Shown: positions 8,142-14,298 of the stretch, in pieces
Position numbering within the stretch: position 1 is the stretch's first letter
How the letters are laid out: each line of letters starts with the position of its first letter
DNA from: a virus
Length of the DNA stretch: 21,469 nt
Virus record (IMG/VR): IMGVR_UViG_3300044846_003145
Coordinates: 1-21,469 of that record
Strand: one strand, 5' to 3'
The notes under the pieces: model-generated
The model's input: the letters and a program-made list of their open reading frames with translations, nothing else
Told to the model about the DNA's origin: nothing
The model's database searches: none
Program-made: the position numbers and the translations under genes

Positions 8142-8474
8142 TTGGCTACAACATACAAAATACTTGGGCAACAAAGTCCAGCGAATACTAATAACGCCGA
8201 CCTATACACAGCGCCTGCCAGTACACAAACAATTGTTTCGTCTATTGTGATAACAAACACTAGTGGAACTGATACTACTTTTAGAATTTTTGCTCGAATT
8301 GCAGGGGCAACCGCTGGAACAGATAATGCTTTAGCCTATGACACAGCAATCTCTGCTAATAGCCAAGTATCTTTCACATTGGGAATTACACTGTCAGCTA
8401 CTGACAAAATTACAATTCGTAGTGCTGCTAGCGGTTCACTTACCTTTACTGCATTTGGAAGCGAGCTAACCTAA
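8142..8474 (+). CDS. Small beta-rich tail protein
   Basis: A 110-residue protein starting at TTG 8142 immediately after the previous stop; CTAGGAG lies about 7 nt upstream and supports this start. It has a beta-sandwich-like pattern: TYKILGQQSPANTNNADLY, SSIVITNTSGTDTTFRIFARIAG, SQVSFTLGITLSATDKITIR, ending SLTFTAFGSELT. Such small proteins often accompany phage tail fibres as decoration or adaptor subunits. Its stop overlaps the adhesin start (TAATG), so the two are probably made together. No name can be given. Confidence 0.65.
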   Translation: MATTYKILGQQSPANTNNADLYTAPASTQTIVSSIVITNTSGTDTTFRIFARIAGATAGTDNALAYDTAISANSQVSFTLGITLSATDKITIRSAASGSLTFTAFGSELT

Positions 8475-10120
8475 TGGGCATTTCAATCTTCCCAGCCCCC
8501 AGTGCCTCTACCAACAACGACTTTGTCGTTGACATGAATAACACAACTAACAATACGGCTGAGCTTGCAAGCAATTTTATAGCTGGAAGTTATGCAATTA
8601 CTCTTGCTAGTGGCGATACAACCTTTGACGTTTATCTAATAAAGGCTGACGGCACTCTAGTTGGTTATAGCAAAACAAATAGCATTGTTGCTAGTGACGG
8701 CTTCAATACAGTAGTTATTTTAGGTGTTTCTGCAACTGAAATTGTAAATTTCACATTCACAGGACCATCTACAAATGCAACCGCAGCTGGGCAAGAGGTT
8801 ACAGCAGGTGCCTACCTAAAATCTGTTTCGCCTAGCAATTTAGCAACTACAGACGCTACCGCTACTGTCTTGGGCGGTAATTTTTCAACAGCTGTTCAAA
8901 TCAATTTTACAAGTGGCACAGTTTCAACCGCAGCTAAAAACATTGTTAGAACTAACTCAACAGCTTTAGTTATAACACGACCAGATTCGCTACCTGCTTC
9001 ACTAAATCCCTGGAGTTTAGAGGCAATAAACCCTGGCGTAACGCCGCCGACAGGCTCAAATGCACACATTTTGGCTGGAACAATTACAGGCGGAAGTGGC
9101 GTTGTCTGGACAACTACTTCACCGCTTACTACTGGAACTGTGAATTCAGCTTACGCTGGAACCCTTGTCGCAACTGATGCTGACGGCGCTGTAACCTACA
9201 GTATTACAGCTGGAACTTTTCCTGGTTTGTCTCTTAATAGCACTACAGGTGTTCTTAGCGGAACACCAACAGCCGCTGGAACTGCAACAGTAAGAGCTTC
9301 AGACACAGGTGGCAATACAGCAGACCGCCAGTTTGTTTTGCCACTCGTTCTTGCAACTGGTGGTTCTATTACTACTGTCAATGGTTTTACAACGCACACC
9401 TTTACAACATCAGGTAATTTTGTAGCACTAGCTACTATTCCGAGTGCACAATACCTAGTTATCGCAGGTGGCGGTGGTGGCGGTAGCGGAGTTGGCGCAG
9501 GCGTTGGTGGCGGTGGCGGTGGCGGTGGCTACTTATCTTCTATAAGTGGTGAAACTGGTGCTGGTGGCTCTGCTGTTGCTTCTGCAATCAGCATAAGCGC
9601 AGGCACAGTTGCTATTACAGTTGGTGCTGCTGGAAATGGTGGCCTTGGTAATAATGGAAGCGGTGGTAATCAAGGCGGTAGTTCTACTATTGCTGGTTTC
9701 GCAACTGCTATAGGTGGTGGTGCTGGTGGTGCGCCAGGCGGTGGTGCTGGTGGTAACGGCGGTTCAGGCGGTGGCGGTGGAAGTTACAACACCAACAGCG
9801 GAACTCCAGCTGGTGCTGGTGGAACTGGAACGGCTGGGCAAGGATTCAATGGTGGAACTGGTGGCGGTGCTTCTAATACTCCGAACAGCGGTGCTGGTGG
9901 TGGTGCTGGCGGTGCAGGTGCGGCTGCTGGAACTGCTACAGCAGGAATTTCAAGCTCTGCTACTGGCACAGCCGTAACCTATGCGCAGGGTGGTGGCGGT
10001 GCACAAAGAAACATTTCAGGAGGAAGCCAAGCCAATAATGCAGGTTCTGGTGGCGGTGGCGGTCTGAATATCGGAAACGGTGGTGCTGGAATAGCTGGAC
10101 TTGTGATTGTGAGATACTAA
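8474..10120 (+). CDS. Glycine-rich tail adhesin with Ig-like domains
   Basis: A 548-residue probable receptor-binding protein. Residues 1-110 form a beta-rich tail-attachment-like region. Residues about 112-195 resemble an IPT/TIG-type domain (YLKSVSPSNLATTDATATVLGGNF). Residues about 215-285 look like a putative Ig/cadherin-like domain (LVATDADGAVTYSITAG, then LSGTPTAAGTATVRASD). From about residue 295 a TTVNGFTTHTFTTSGNF strand leads into a glycine-rich domain (about 331-545) with runs such as GGGGGG and GGAGGAPGGGAGG. The end, GLVIVRY, is the closing motif common in phage glycine-rich domain proteins. Polyglycine sandwich adhesins of this kind are known in T4-like phages such as S16; binding here is inferred. 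Confidence 0.7.
   Translation: MGISIFPAPSASTNNDFVVDMNNTTNNTAELASNFIAGSYAITLASGDTTFDVYLIKADGTLVGYSKTNSIVASDGFNTVVILGVSATEIVNFTFTGPSTNATAAGQEVTAGAYLKSVSPSNLATTDATATVLGGNFSTAVQINFTSGTVSTAAKNIVRTNSTALVITRPDSLPASLNPWSLEAINPGVTPPTGSNAHILAGTITGGSGVVWTTTSPLTTGTVNSAYAGTLVATDADGAVTYSITAGTFPGLSLNSTTGVLSGTPTAAGTATVRASDTGGNTADRQFVLPLVLATGGSITTVNGFTTHTFTTSGNFVALATIPSAQYLVIAGGGGGGSGVGAGVGGGGGGGGYLSSISGETGAGGSAVASAISISAGTVAITVGAAGNGGLGNNGSGGNQGGSSTIAGFATAIGGGAGGAPGGGAGGNGGSGGGGGSYNTNSGTPAGAGGTGTAGQGFNGGTGGGASNTPNSGAGGGAGGAGAAAGTATAGISSSATGTAVTYAQGGGGAQRNISGGSQANNAGSGGGGGLNIGNGGAGIAGLVIVRY
9466..10110 (+). repeat. Low-complexity glycine-codon repeat region
   Basis: Imperfect GGTGGC/GGTGCT units encode the glycine-rich domain of the adhesin. 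Base composition is clearly richer in G and C than the surroundings. The repeats are not evenly spaced and have no constant unit, so this is coding low complexity and not a CRISPR or satellite array. Such stretches allow in-frame expansion and contraction. Confidence 0.7.
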
Positions 10121-10365
10121 TGAAAACTTGGGCTAAATTAGATGAAAATAACATTGTTGTAGATGTTGTAAAAATTGCAGATGATATGGAAAACGCTGGT
10201 GACTGGCTAGCAAGTAATTTTGGTGACCACTGGCAACAGTCTTACGCTATTGAAGATGTTTTAGAGGGCACTGATGAGCCTAGATTTGGCGAGCCAGCGG
10301 GCATAGGTTTTTACTTTGACCCAGACGAAGAATTATTTATTCCACCTGCGCCACAGTCAGAATAG
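10120..10365 (+). CDS. Small fibre-associated protein of unknown function
   Basis: An 81-residue acidic protein whose ATG overlaps the adhesin stop (TAATG). The pattern MKTWAKLDENNIVVDVVKIADD, then WLASNFGDHWQQS, then EPAGIGFYFDPDEELFIPPAP, matches a small family often seen beside tail fibre genes in marine and freshwater phages. Its members share the AxLDENNxV opening and the PAGIGxxYDxxxxxFIPPxP ending. The function of the family is unknown to me; a role as fibre adaptor or fibre chaperone is inferred from its place. It ends the tail operon. Confidence 0.65.
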   Translation: MKTWAKLDENNIVVDVVKIADDMENAGDWLASNFGDHWQQSYAIEDVLEGTDEPRFGEPAGIGFYFDPDEELFIPPAPQSE

Positions 10366-10391
10366 TATTTGATTATTATTCATTTGTAGTT

Positions 10392-10397
10392 TATTGT
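10392..10397 (+). promoter_or_regulatory. Candidate -10 box for leaderless gene at 10404
   Basis: TATTGT fits TANNNT and lies exactly 6 nt before ATG 10404. The gap 10366-10403 is AT-rich and has no purine-rich ribosome site before the ATG. In mycobacteria this spacing marks transcripts beginning at the start codon. No clear -35 box is visible. Confidence 0.4.
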
Positions 10398-10403
10398 TTG
10401 AGA

Positions 10404-11096
10404 ATGAAAATCAACTTTAGACCAGATATTGAATATGCGTTAGAACCTGTTCCAGCAGTAAGTAAATTGCCTAACTGGTATAAAAAAATGTTGCCTTATT
10501 TTGACGGCAGAAACAAGCAAAAAACATATCCAGATGGAACTAAAAACATAACAATCAAAAGATGTAACCCCTTTGGTGATGCACTGGGTGCTGGTTATTT
10601 TATTTTGCTTGACCAAGATATTGAAGTAGAAAAAAAAGACGAAACACATAGCTTTGTCTGGCTTACAGGCGGTGAAGACACTATTTCCATACATGGACAA
10701 AGCCAGATAGATTCTGAAATGATTCCAGTGGGTTTCAGTCCACAGCCCTACAAATTCAAAAACAGATGGGGGATACAAACCCCAAAAGGATTTTCTGTTC
10801 TTATTACTCACCCACTCAATAGAGCTGAGTTGCCATTTTATACACTTAGCGGAATTGTGGACACTGATAATTATTCACAGGTTGTTGAATTGCCATTTTT
10901 GTTACGTTCTGATTTCGAAGGAATTTTAGAGGCTGGAACACCTATCGCCCAAATAATTCCGCTGAAAAGGCAGTCGTGGCATAAACAAATATTTCAATTT
11001 GACAATACCTATTTTCAGTCTAAAAAAAAGGAATTTGAAAGGATTATCACACGCGCTTACAAGCGGTTTTATTGGGTAAAAAAAGAATATAAGTAA
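10404..11096 (+). CDS. Unknown-function phage protein with dUTPase-like C-terminal pattern
   Basis: A 230-residue protein; ATG 10404 is preferred over TTG 10398 because of the -10 spacing. It contains LPNWYKKMLPYF, a strand region GAGYFILLDQDIEVE, WGIQTPKGFSVLITHPLNR, then LSGIVDTDNYSQVVELPFLLR and ILEAGTPIAQIIPLKRQSW. The last two resemble dUTPase/dCTP-deaminase motifs (GVIDxDYRG, GDRIAQLxxxP), but the catalytic spacing and the glycine-rich C-terminal motif are not evident. Similar proteins occur in marine phages with no known role. A sugar- or nucleotide-binding jelly-roll is one possibility. It sits alone between the tail and lysis genes. Confidence 0.6.
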   Translation: MKINFRPDIEYALEPVPAVSKLPNWYKKMLPYFDGRNKQKTYPDGTKNITIKRCNPFGDALGAGYFILLDQDIEVEKKDETHSFVWLTGGEDTISIHGQSQIDSEMIPVGFSPQPYKFKNRWGIQTPKGFSVLITHPLNRAELPFYTLSGIVDTDNYSQVVELPFLLRSDFEGILEAGTPIAQIIPLKRQSWHKQIFQFDNTYFQSKKKEFERIITRAYKRFYWVKKEYK

Positions 11097-11104
11097 TTAT
11101 TTGC

Positions 11105-11110
11105 TAGTAT
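11105..11110 (+). promoter_or_regulatory. Candidate extended -10 promoter of the lysis cassette
   Basis: TGCTAGTAT carries a TGN extended -10 followed by TAGTAT (TANNNT), which ends exactly 6 nt before ATG 11117. No ribosome binding site precedes this ATG. This suggests transcription starting at or next to the start codon. It would give the lysis genes their own promoter in a 20-nt gap. Confidence 0.45.
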
Positions 11111-11116
11111 TTATGC

Positions 11117-11362
11117 ATGCCAGAAGAAACAACATCTGTCCGTATTACACAAAAGGACATTTACGAAAAACTGCTTGAACTGCAAGCTGTTCAAATTGAA
11201 CTGGTGGCAGACATAAAGAATCTAAAAGACTTGCCTGCACGCATGAACGATGTTGAGCAACGACTAGCCAAATTTGAATGGATTGAAAAACTGGCTTTGA
11301 CCGCCTTGGGTTCAGGAATTGCAGGTTTTTTGGCTGCTTTTTGGGGCTTGCTTACAAAATGA
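11117..11362 (+). CDS. XhlA-like small membrane protein (lysis accessory)
   Basis: An 81-residue protein with an amphipathic coiled-coil N-terminus (DIYEKLLELQAVQIELVADIKNL, then MNDVEQRLAKFEW) and one C-terminal transmembrane helix (ALTALGSGIAGFLAAFWGLL). This is the layout of the XhlA/hemolysin accessory family, which helps holin and endolysin in lysis of Gram-positive hosts. The stop overlaps the peptidase ATG (ATGA), which supports a joint role. It may instead act as a holin or antiholin itself. Confidence 0.65.
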   Translation: MPEETTSVRITQKDIYEKLLELQAVQIELVADIKNLKDLPARMNDVEQRLAKFEWIEKLALTALGSGIAGFLAAFWGLLTK

Positions 11363-11769
11363 TTTGGCCTTTACCTCAAGTCTTTATTTCAAGTCGTTAT
11401 GGTGAAACTGAAAACAGGGTCACACCACACAGGGGCTTAGATTTTAGAGCCAAAGAAGGAACTCCAATAAAAGCGCCACAAAGCGGAACAATTGTTCTCA
11501 ATACTTGGTCTGATTGTTTGGGTTGGTGTTTAGTTTTGCGAAGCTGGAATGGCAAACGACCTATGTTCTGGGGTTTTGCACATCTGCAAAAAAAATCTAG
11601 GCTAAAAGTGGGAACAAAAATTGCTGAGGGTCAGCGCTTTTGTTTGGTCGGCAACACTGGTACTTGTTCTCGCGGTTCTCATTTACACTTAACTTATGGG
11701 CCTACAGTGCAACACATTTTTTTTGGGGCTACACTAGACCCTGAGAAGGTTCTGAAGGGAGAACTATGA
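11359..11769 (+). CDS. M23 (LytM) peptidase endolysin
   Basis: A 136-residue zinc metallopeptidase that would cut peptide cross-links in peptidoglycan. The metal-site motifs are present: H24-x3-D28 in THPHRGLDF-like context (here TPHRGLDF), and HxH as H108-L-H110 in GSHLHLTYG. A third histidine lies in the FAHLQKK segment, and the beta scaffold PIKAPQSGTIV is typical of the fold. ATG 11359 overlaps the previous stop (ATGA); an in-frame TTG at 11341 would add six residues but has no ribosome site. There is no signal peptide and no separate wall-binding domain, so it is a minimal, holin-dependent endolysin. Confidence 0.85.
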   Translation: MIWPLPQVFISSRYGETENRVTPHRGLDFRAKEGTPIKAPQSGTIVLNTWSDCLGWCLVLRSWNGKRPMFWGFAHLQKKSRLKVGTKIAEGQRFCLVGNTGTCSRGSHLHLTYGPTVQHIFFGATLDPEKVLKGEL

Positions 11770-12029
11770 GATTCACACCACAGGTTCGCAAAGCAATTTA
11801 TGCAGCTGCAGCTGCGCTAGTTCCAATGCTGGTTGCATTGGGTTTTATTACTGATGAGCAGTCACAGCACATACTGTCAGCAGTAGCCGCTAGCCTTGCT
11901 TTTTTTACTTCAATCATGGCTATCAAGAATGTTGCCCCAAATAACCCACAGGGCGAATTTGAAGATGTCACAATGGAATTTGAAGATGTCACAGAGGGAA
12001 CAGAAAAGCCAGTCATCCCAGGAACGTAA
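11766..12029 (+). CDS. Holin
   Basis: An 87-residue protein with two predicted transmembrane segments (about residues 10-28, AIYAAAAALVPMLVALGFI, and 36-53, ILSAVAASLAFFTSIMAI) joined by a short polar turn, followed by an acidic tail. This is the usual class II holin plan. It overlaps the endolysin stop by ATGA. The tail holds a duplicated EFEDVT peptide caused by a 21-bp tandem repeat. It would make membrane lesions that release the signal-less peptidase. Confidence 0.75.
   Translation: MRFTPQVRKAIYAAAAALVPMLVALGFITDEQSQHILSAVAASLAFFTSIMAIKNVAPNNPQGEFEDVTMEFEDVTEGTEKPVIPGT
11955..11993 (+). repeat. 21-bp tandem duplication in the holin tail
   Basis: GAATTTGAAGATGTCACA occurs perfectly at 11955-11972 and 11976-11993, separated by ATG. 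It duplicates EFEDVT in the holin frame. In the +1 frame it creates two ATG codons (11965 and 11986) in the same context, ahead of the zinc-ribbon gene. Confidence 0.85.
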
Positions 12030-12174
12030 AGTTCGCTGGGTGAATTACGTCTGCCCAGCAGGTCACAGACTGGCTCTTGGTCATTTGGTATCTGCCAAAG
12101 GAAAATTTCAGTCAGGTTCACCAGCCGCTTGTGGCTGTGGGCAGGTTTATCACCTAGCAGAGCTAAAAGACTAG
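11986..12174 (+). CDS. Small zinc-ribbon-like protein at the end of the lysis cassette
   Basis: A frame open across the holin end encodes WVNYVCPAGHRLALGHL, then CGCGQVYHLAELKD, before TAG 12172-12174. CPxGH and CxCG look like the two halves of a zinc ribbon. ATG 11986 (62 residues) or ATG 11965 could start it; both have only weak purine stretches upstream, and the GTG just before NYVCP is another option. It overlaps the holin by about 44 nt. Function unknown; it may bind nucleic acid or a cell-wall enzyme. Existence is supported by the cysteine pattern, the start is not. Confidence 0.55.
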   Translation: MSQREQKSQSSQERKVRWVNYVCPAGHRLALGHLVSAKGKFQSGSPAACGCGQVYHLAELKD

Positions 12175-12198
12175 TTCTGACAGCCTAGAAAGCCATTA

Positions 12199-12272
12199 GA
12201 CAGGTTTTTAGGTCATGCCATGTGTCATTGGGCATTCTAATAGTTGAACCTGTCAAATCGCCACACAGGGCG
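12199..12272. terminator. Inverted repeats in a convergent gap, possible bidirectional terminator
   Basis: The gap between the lysis genes and the converging whiB gene holds GACAGGTT (12199-12206) paired with AACCTGTC (12247-12254), with ATGCC/GGCAT (12215-12219 and 12231-12235) nested inside. CGCC-acacag-GGCG (12259-12272) directly follows the whiB stop. T-runs are short on either strand, so termination strength is uncertain. The nested arrangement could also be a protein-binding site. Confidence 0.4.
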
Positions 12273-12533
12273 TTAGCGCTCATTTGGCGAAGTTCCGCCC
12301 CAAATGCCATGTTTTTGCCCAGACTCAACTGCGTAGGTAAAGCAGTCCTTTTGTATTGGGCAGGTTTTACACAACCGCTTGGCATATGCTGTCACAACTG
12401 CTCTTAGTTTGGCTTCTGGGTAATCTTCAGGATAGAAAAAATCTGGGTGTTCTTCACATGGAACTGGGCTGGCAGCTTGTATCTTTCTGATAAACAACCA
12501 ATAGCCCTGTTCAAAATGTCCCTGGTTTGGCAT
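12273..12533 (-). CDS. whiB: WhiB-family iron-sulfur transcription regulator
   Basis: An 86-residue WhiB-like protein with all four iron-sulfur ligands: C26, C55-x2-C58 and C64, followed by the G76-I-W-G-G80 turn that contacts sigma factor region 4. Family members hold a 4Fe-4S cluster and act bound to the primary sigma factor. The protein stops at TSPNER, six residues after GIWGG, so the basic DNA-contacting tail of host WhiB proteins is missing. It may act through sigma binding alone, like other short phage versions. No ribosome site precedes the ATG; TAGAAT lies 6 nt upstream, which suggests a leaderless mRNA. Only minus-strand gene. Confidence 0.92.
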   Translation of the reverse strand: MPNQGHFEQGYWLFIRKIQAASPVPCEEHPDFFYPEDYPEAKLRAVVTAYAKRLCKTCPIQKDCFTYAVESGQKHGIWGGTSPNER

Positions 12534-12547
12534 AGGGTAATTCTATG
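12531..12547. promoter_or_regulatory. Interleaved divergent leaderless promoters
   Basis: CATAGGGTAATTCTATG carries two outward-facing start codons with 11 bp between them. On the plus strand TAGGGT (12533-12538) lies 6 nt before ATG 12545. On the minus strand TAGAAT (12545-12540) lies 6 nt before the whiB ATG (12533-12531). Each -10-like box overlaps the other gene's start codon. TAGAAT is the better match to consensus. Opposing initiation here would be mutually exclusive. An alternative for the plus gene is the weak AGGG at 12534-12537 used as a ribosome site. Confidence 0.5.
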
Positions 12548-13447
12548 AAGGAAAACATTCAAATAAGAACACACACACCCAAACAATTCAACGAGGCGAC
12601 ACTACTGCACACCGCAGAAACAGGTTCAGATGTTTGGTCAAATTGGAGAATGCAAGGTTTGGGGGGTAGTGAAATTGGCACAATTCTGGGGCTGAATGAA
12701 TACAAATCCCCTTACGCACTGTGGGCAGAACGCACAGGAAAAGTAGATGTTGAACCAGTAAACAATTGGTCAGTCAGGTTTGGCAATGCTTTTGAAGCTC
12801 CAATTTTGCAGATGTGGGCTGAGGACAATCCACAGTGGCAGGTTTATAAAACAGGCACATATGTAGACAATCAGTTCCCATTTATGCAAGCCAGTCCAGA
12901 TGCACTAGCCCAAAATAAGGAAACTGGTGAATGGATAATTTTGGAAGTCAAAACAGCTAGGTATTCATGGGATTATCTGCCACCTAGTTATCATGCCCAG
13001 GTAATGCACTACTTAGATGTGATGTCTATAAATCGTGGCATTGTGATAGCCATTGCAGGTTGGAACTGGTACGAACAGGAAATTGTCTATGATGAATGGC
13101 AAGCATTGGCACAGCGTGATTCTGCAAGTCATTTTTGGAATTTAGTTCAAACACAAACTGAGCCTGATTTTGATGGTGCAACGTCTACTTATGAAACTGT
13201 TAGAAAATTGCACCCAGACATTGACCTTGATTTGTCAGTTGAATTGCCAAATGGTGAACAGTTGGTTCTGATGCAAAAAGAACTTGACTGGGCGCAGAAA
13301 CAATTGAACTATGAAAAAACAATGGCTTTGAAAATTATGGACAAGGCAAAGCGTGGCTTTGTTGTTCGTGATGGTAAAGAAGTGACTGTTGCCACCAGGC
13401 GCAGTCGAGAAAATGGCTTGCCATTTTTAGTGATAAATAGCAAATAA
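12545..13447 (+). CDS. YqaJ / lambda-Exo-like recombination nuclease
   Basis: A 300-residue PD-(D/E)XK exonuclease that would chew 5' ends of double-stranded DNA to give 3' tails for annealing. It has GGSEIG (residues 40-45), the FGNAFEAPILQMWAE helix with the first acidic residue, the SPDA aspartate D119, the E134-V-K136 catalytic pair, and YHAQVMHYL, the Q-motif helix of the YqaJ family. The C-terminal third is helical. It partners the annealing-type protein that follows. It starts 11 bp from the whiB start on the other strand. Confidence 0.85.
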   Translation: MKENIQIRTHTPKQFNEATLLHTAETGSDVWSNWRMQGLGGSEIGTILGLNEYKSPYALWAERTGKVDVEPVNNWSVRFGNAFEAPILQMWAEDNPQWQVYKTGTYVDNQFPFMQASPDALAQNKETGEWIILEVKTARYSWDYLPPSYHAQVMHYLDVMSINRGIVIAIAGWNWYEQEIVYDEWQALAQRDSASHFWNLVQTQTEPDFDGATSTYETVRKLHPDIDLDLSVELPNGEQLVLMQKELDWAQKQLNYEKTMALKIMDKAKRGFVVRDGKEVTVATRRSRENGLPFLVINSK

Positions 13448-13459
13448 AAAAGGAAAAAA

Positions 13460-13966
13460 ATGAACAGATTCAATTTGGAAGATTACGAAACAGTAGAGGA
13501 AAGGATAAGAAAATTCTATGAAGCAAACCCAGACGGAAGAATCATCACTGACAATAAAACAACTCTTGAAGACAGGTCTGTCTCTACTTGGGTTGTTTTT
13601 GCGAGCATTTTTCTCACCGCAGCTGACCAAGCGAATCATCTACCAAAAGCTACTGGATGGGCATTTGAAATTGATGGCGGTAATGGTGCAAACAAAACTG
13701 CTGCTTTGGAGAATGCAGAAACTTCAGCAATCGGTAGAGCACTTGCAAACGCTGGATTCTCAGGCAACAAACGAACCAGTCGTGAAGAGATAGAAAAGGT
13801 TGAACGTGGTATCACACCGCAACCAGTTCGTGACTGGGAAACAGAGGCAAGCAAACTGTCCACAATCGAAGAGTTACGTGAACTGTGGAACGAGGCAAAA
13901 CGCAACAACGCCCCAGCTGCAACATTGTCAAAAATCAAAAAACAAGCTGATTTGTTAGGAGGATAA
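13460..13966 (+). CDS. Probable single-strand annealing protein (Sak3/ERF-like)
   Basis: A 168-residue protein after the exonuclease, with AAAGGAAAA before ATG 13460. It opens NLEDYETVEERIRKFYEANPDGRI, has a WVVFASIFLTAADQ-type beta strand, and ALENAETSAIGRALANAGF, a motif shared by phage annealing and recombination-associated proteins. SREEIEKV and a helical C-terminal tail follow; the tail (ASKLSTIEELRELWNEAKRNN) may bind partner proteins. Exonuclease plus annealing protein is the lambda Red-type arrangement. Which annealing family it belongs to is not certain. Confidence 0.6.
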   Translation: MNRFNLEDYETVEERIRKFYEANPDGRIITDNKTTLEDRSVSTWVVFASIFLTAADQANHLPKATGWAFEIDGGNGANKTAALENAETSAIGRALANAGFSGNKRTSREEIEKVERGITPQPVRDWETEASKLSTIEELRELWNEAKRNNAPAATLSKIKKQADLLGG

Positions 13967-14298
13967 TGACACTGACACCAACGGAAATCAGTGAGCAAAT
14001 TGTCTCACTGGTTGCTGAAAATCAACGTGGGGTTACAGCCGTATTCGAAGCAGAATCAAAGCTGGCACACTGTGAATACGATTTGGATTTGAAAGAACAA
14101 ACTGCATTCATAAAAGCTGACGGCAACATAGCTGAACGAAATGCAATTGCCAAATTGGAATCTGCAGAACTGCGATTACAAAGAGATTTGGCAAGAGCTG
14201 AATTGAACCGCATAAAGCTGAAACTAAAGGCTGTTGAATCTGCTCTAATGGCAAATGCAACGCAAGCAAAATTGCTAATGGTTGAAGCAAAACTGTGA
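13966..14298 (+). CDS. Unknown helical protein in the recombination operon
   Basis: A 110-residue, almost wholly helical protein starting at the TAATG overlap. Heptad-like alternation runs through EAESKLAHCEYDLDLKEQTAF, the conserved-looking GNIAERNAIAKLESAELRLQRDLARAEL and a long final helix. Proteins with an A-x-GN-x-AERNA block are common in actinophage recombination clusters, but I know of no assigned function. A role as helper of the annealing protein or as a coiled-coil scaffold is inferred. Confidence 0.7.
   Translation: MTLTPTEISEQIVSLVAENQRGVTAVFEAESKLAHCEYDLDLKEQTAFIKADGNIAERNAIAKLESAELRLQRDLARAELNRIKLKLKAVESALMANATQAKLLMVEAKL

Noticed and set aside
9714-9977. Frames on both strands in the glycine-rich region
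   Set aside because: They are by-products of GGTGGC-type repeats; products are runs of valine/leucine or proline/alanine with no start signal.
9466-10110. Possible CRISPR-like or satellite repeat
   Set aside because: No constant repeat or spacer length; the region is an in-frame glycine-rich domain.
10440-10811. 123-residue minus-strand frame
   Set aside because: It lies wholly opposite the unknown-function gene at 10404, has no ribosome site or motif, and its composition looks like the reverse of AT-rich coding DNA.
12175-12272. Possible tRNA or attachment site
   Set aside because: No TTCGA-type loop or cloverleaf is visible, and there is no integrase in the window to support an attachment site.
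12281-12304. Inverted repeat at the 3' end of whiB
   Set aside because: It coincides with the codons of the conserved GIWGG turn and the residues after it, so protein coding explains it.
12222-12407. Plus-strand frame opposite whiB
   Set aside because: The WhiB cysteine and GIWGG motifs on the minus strand explain this stretch; the plus frame has no motif.
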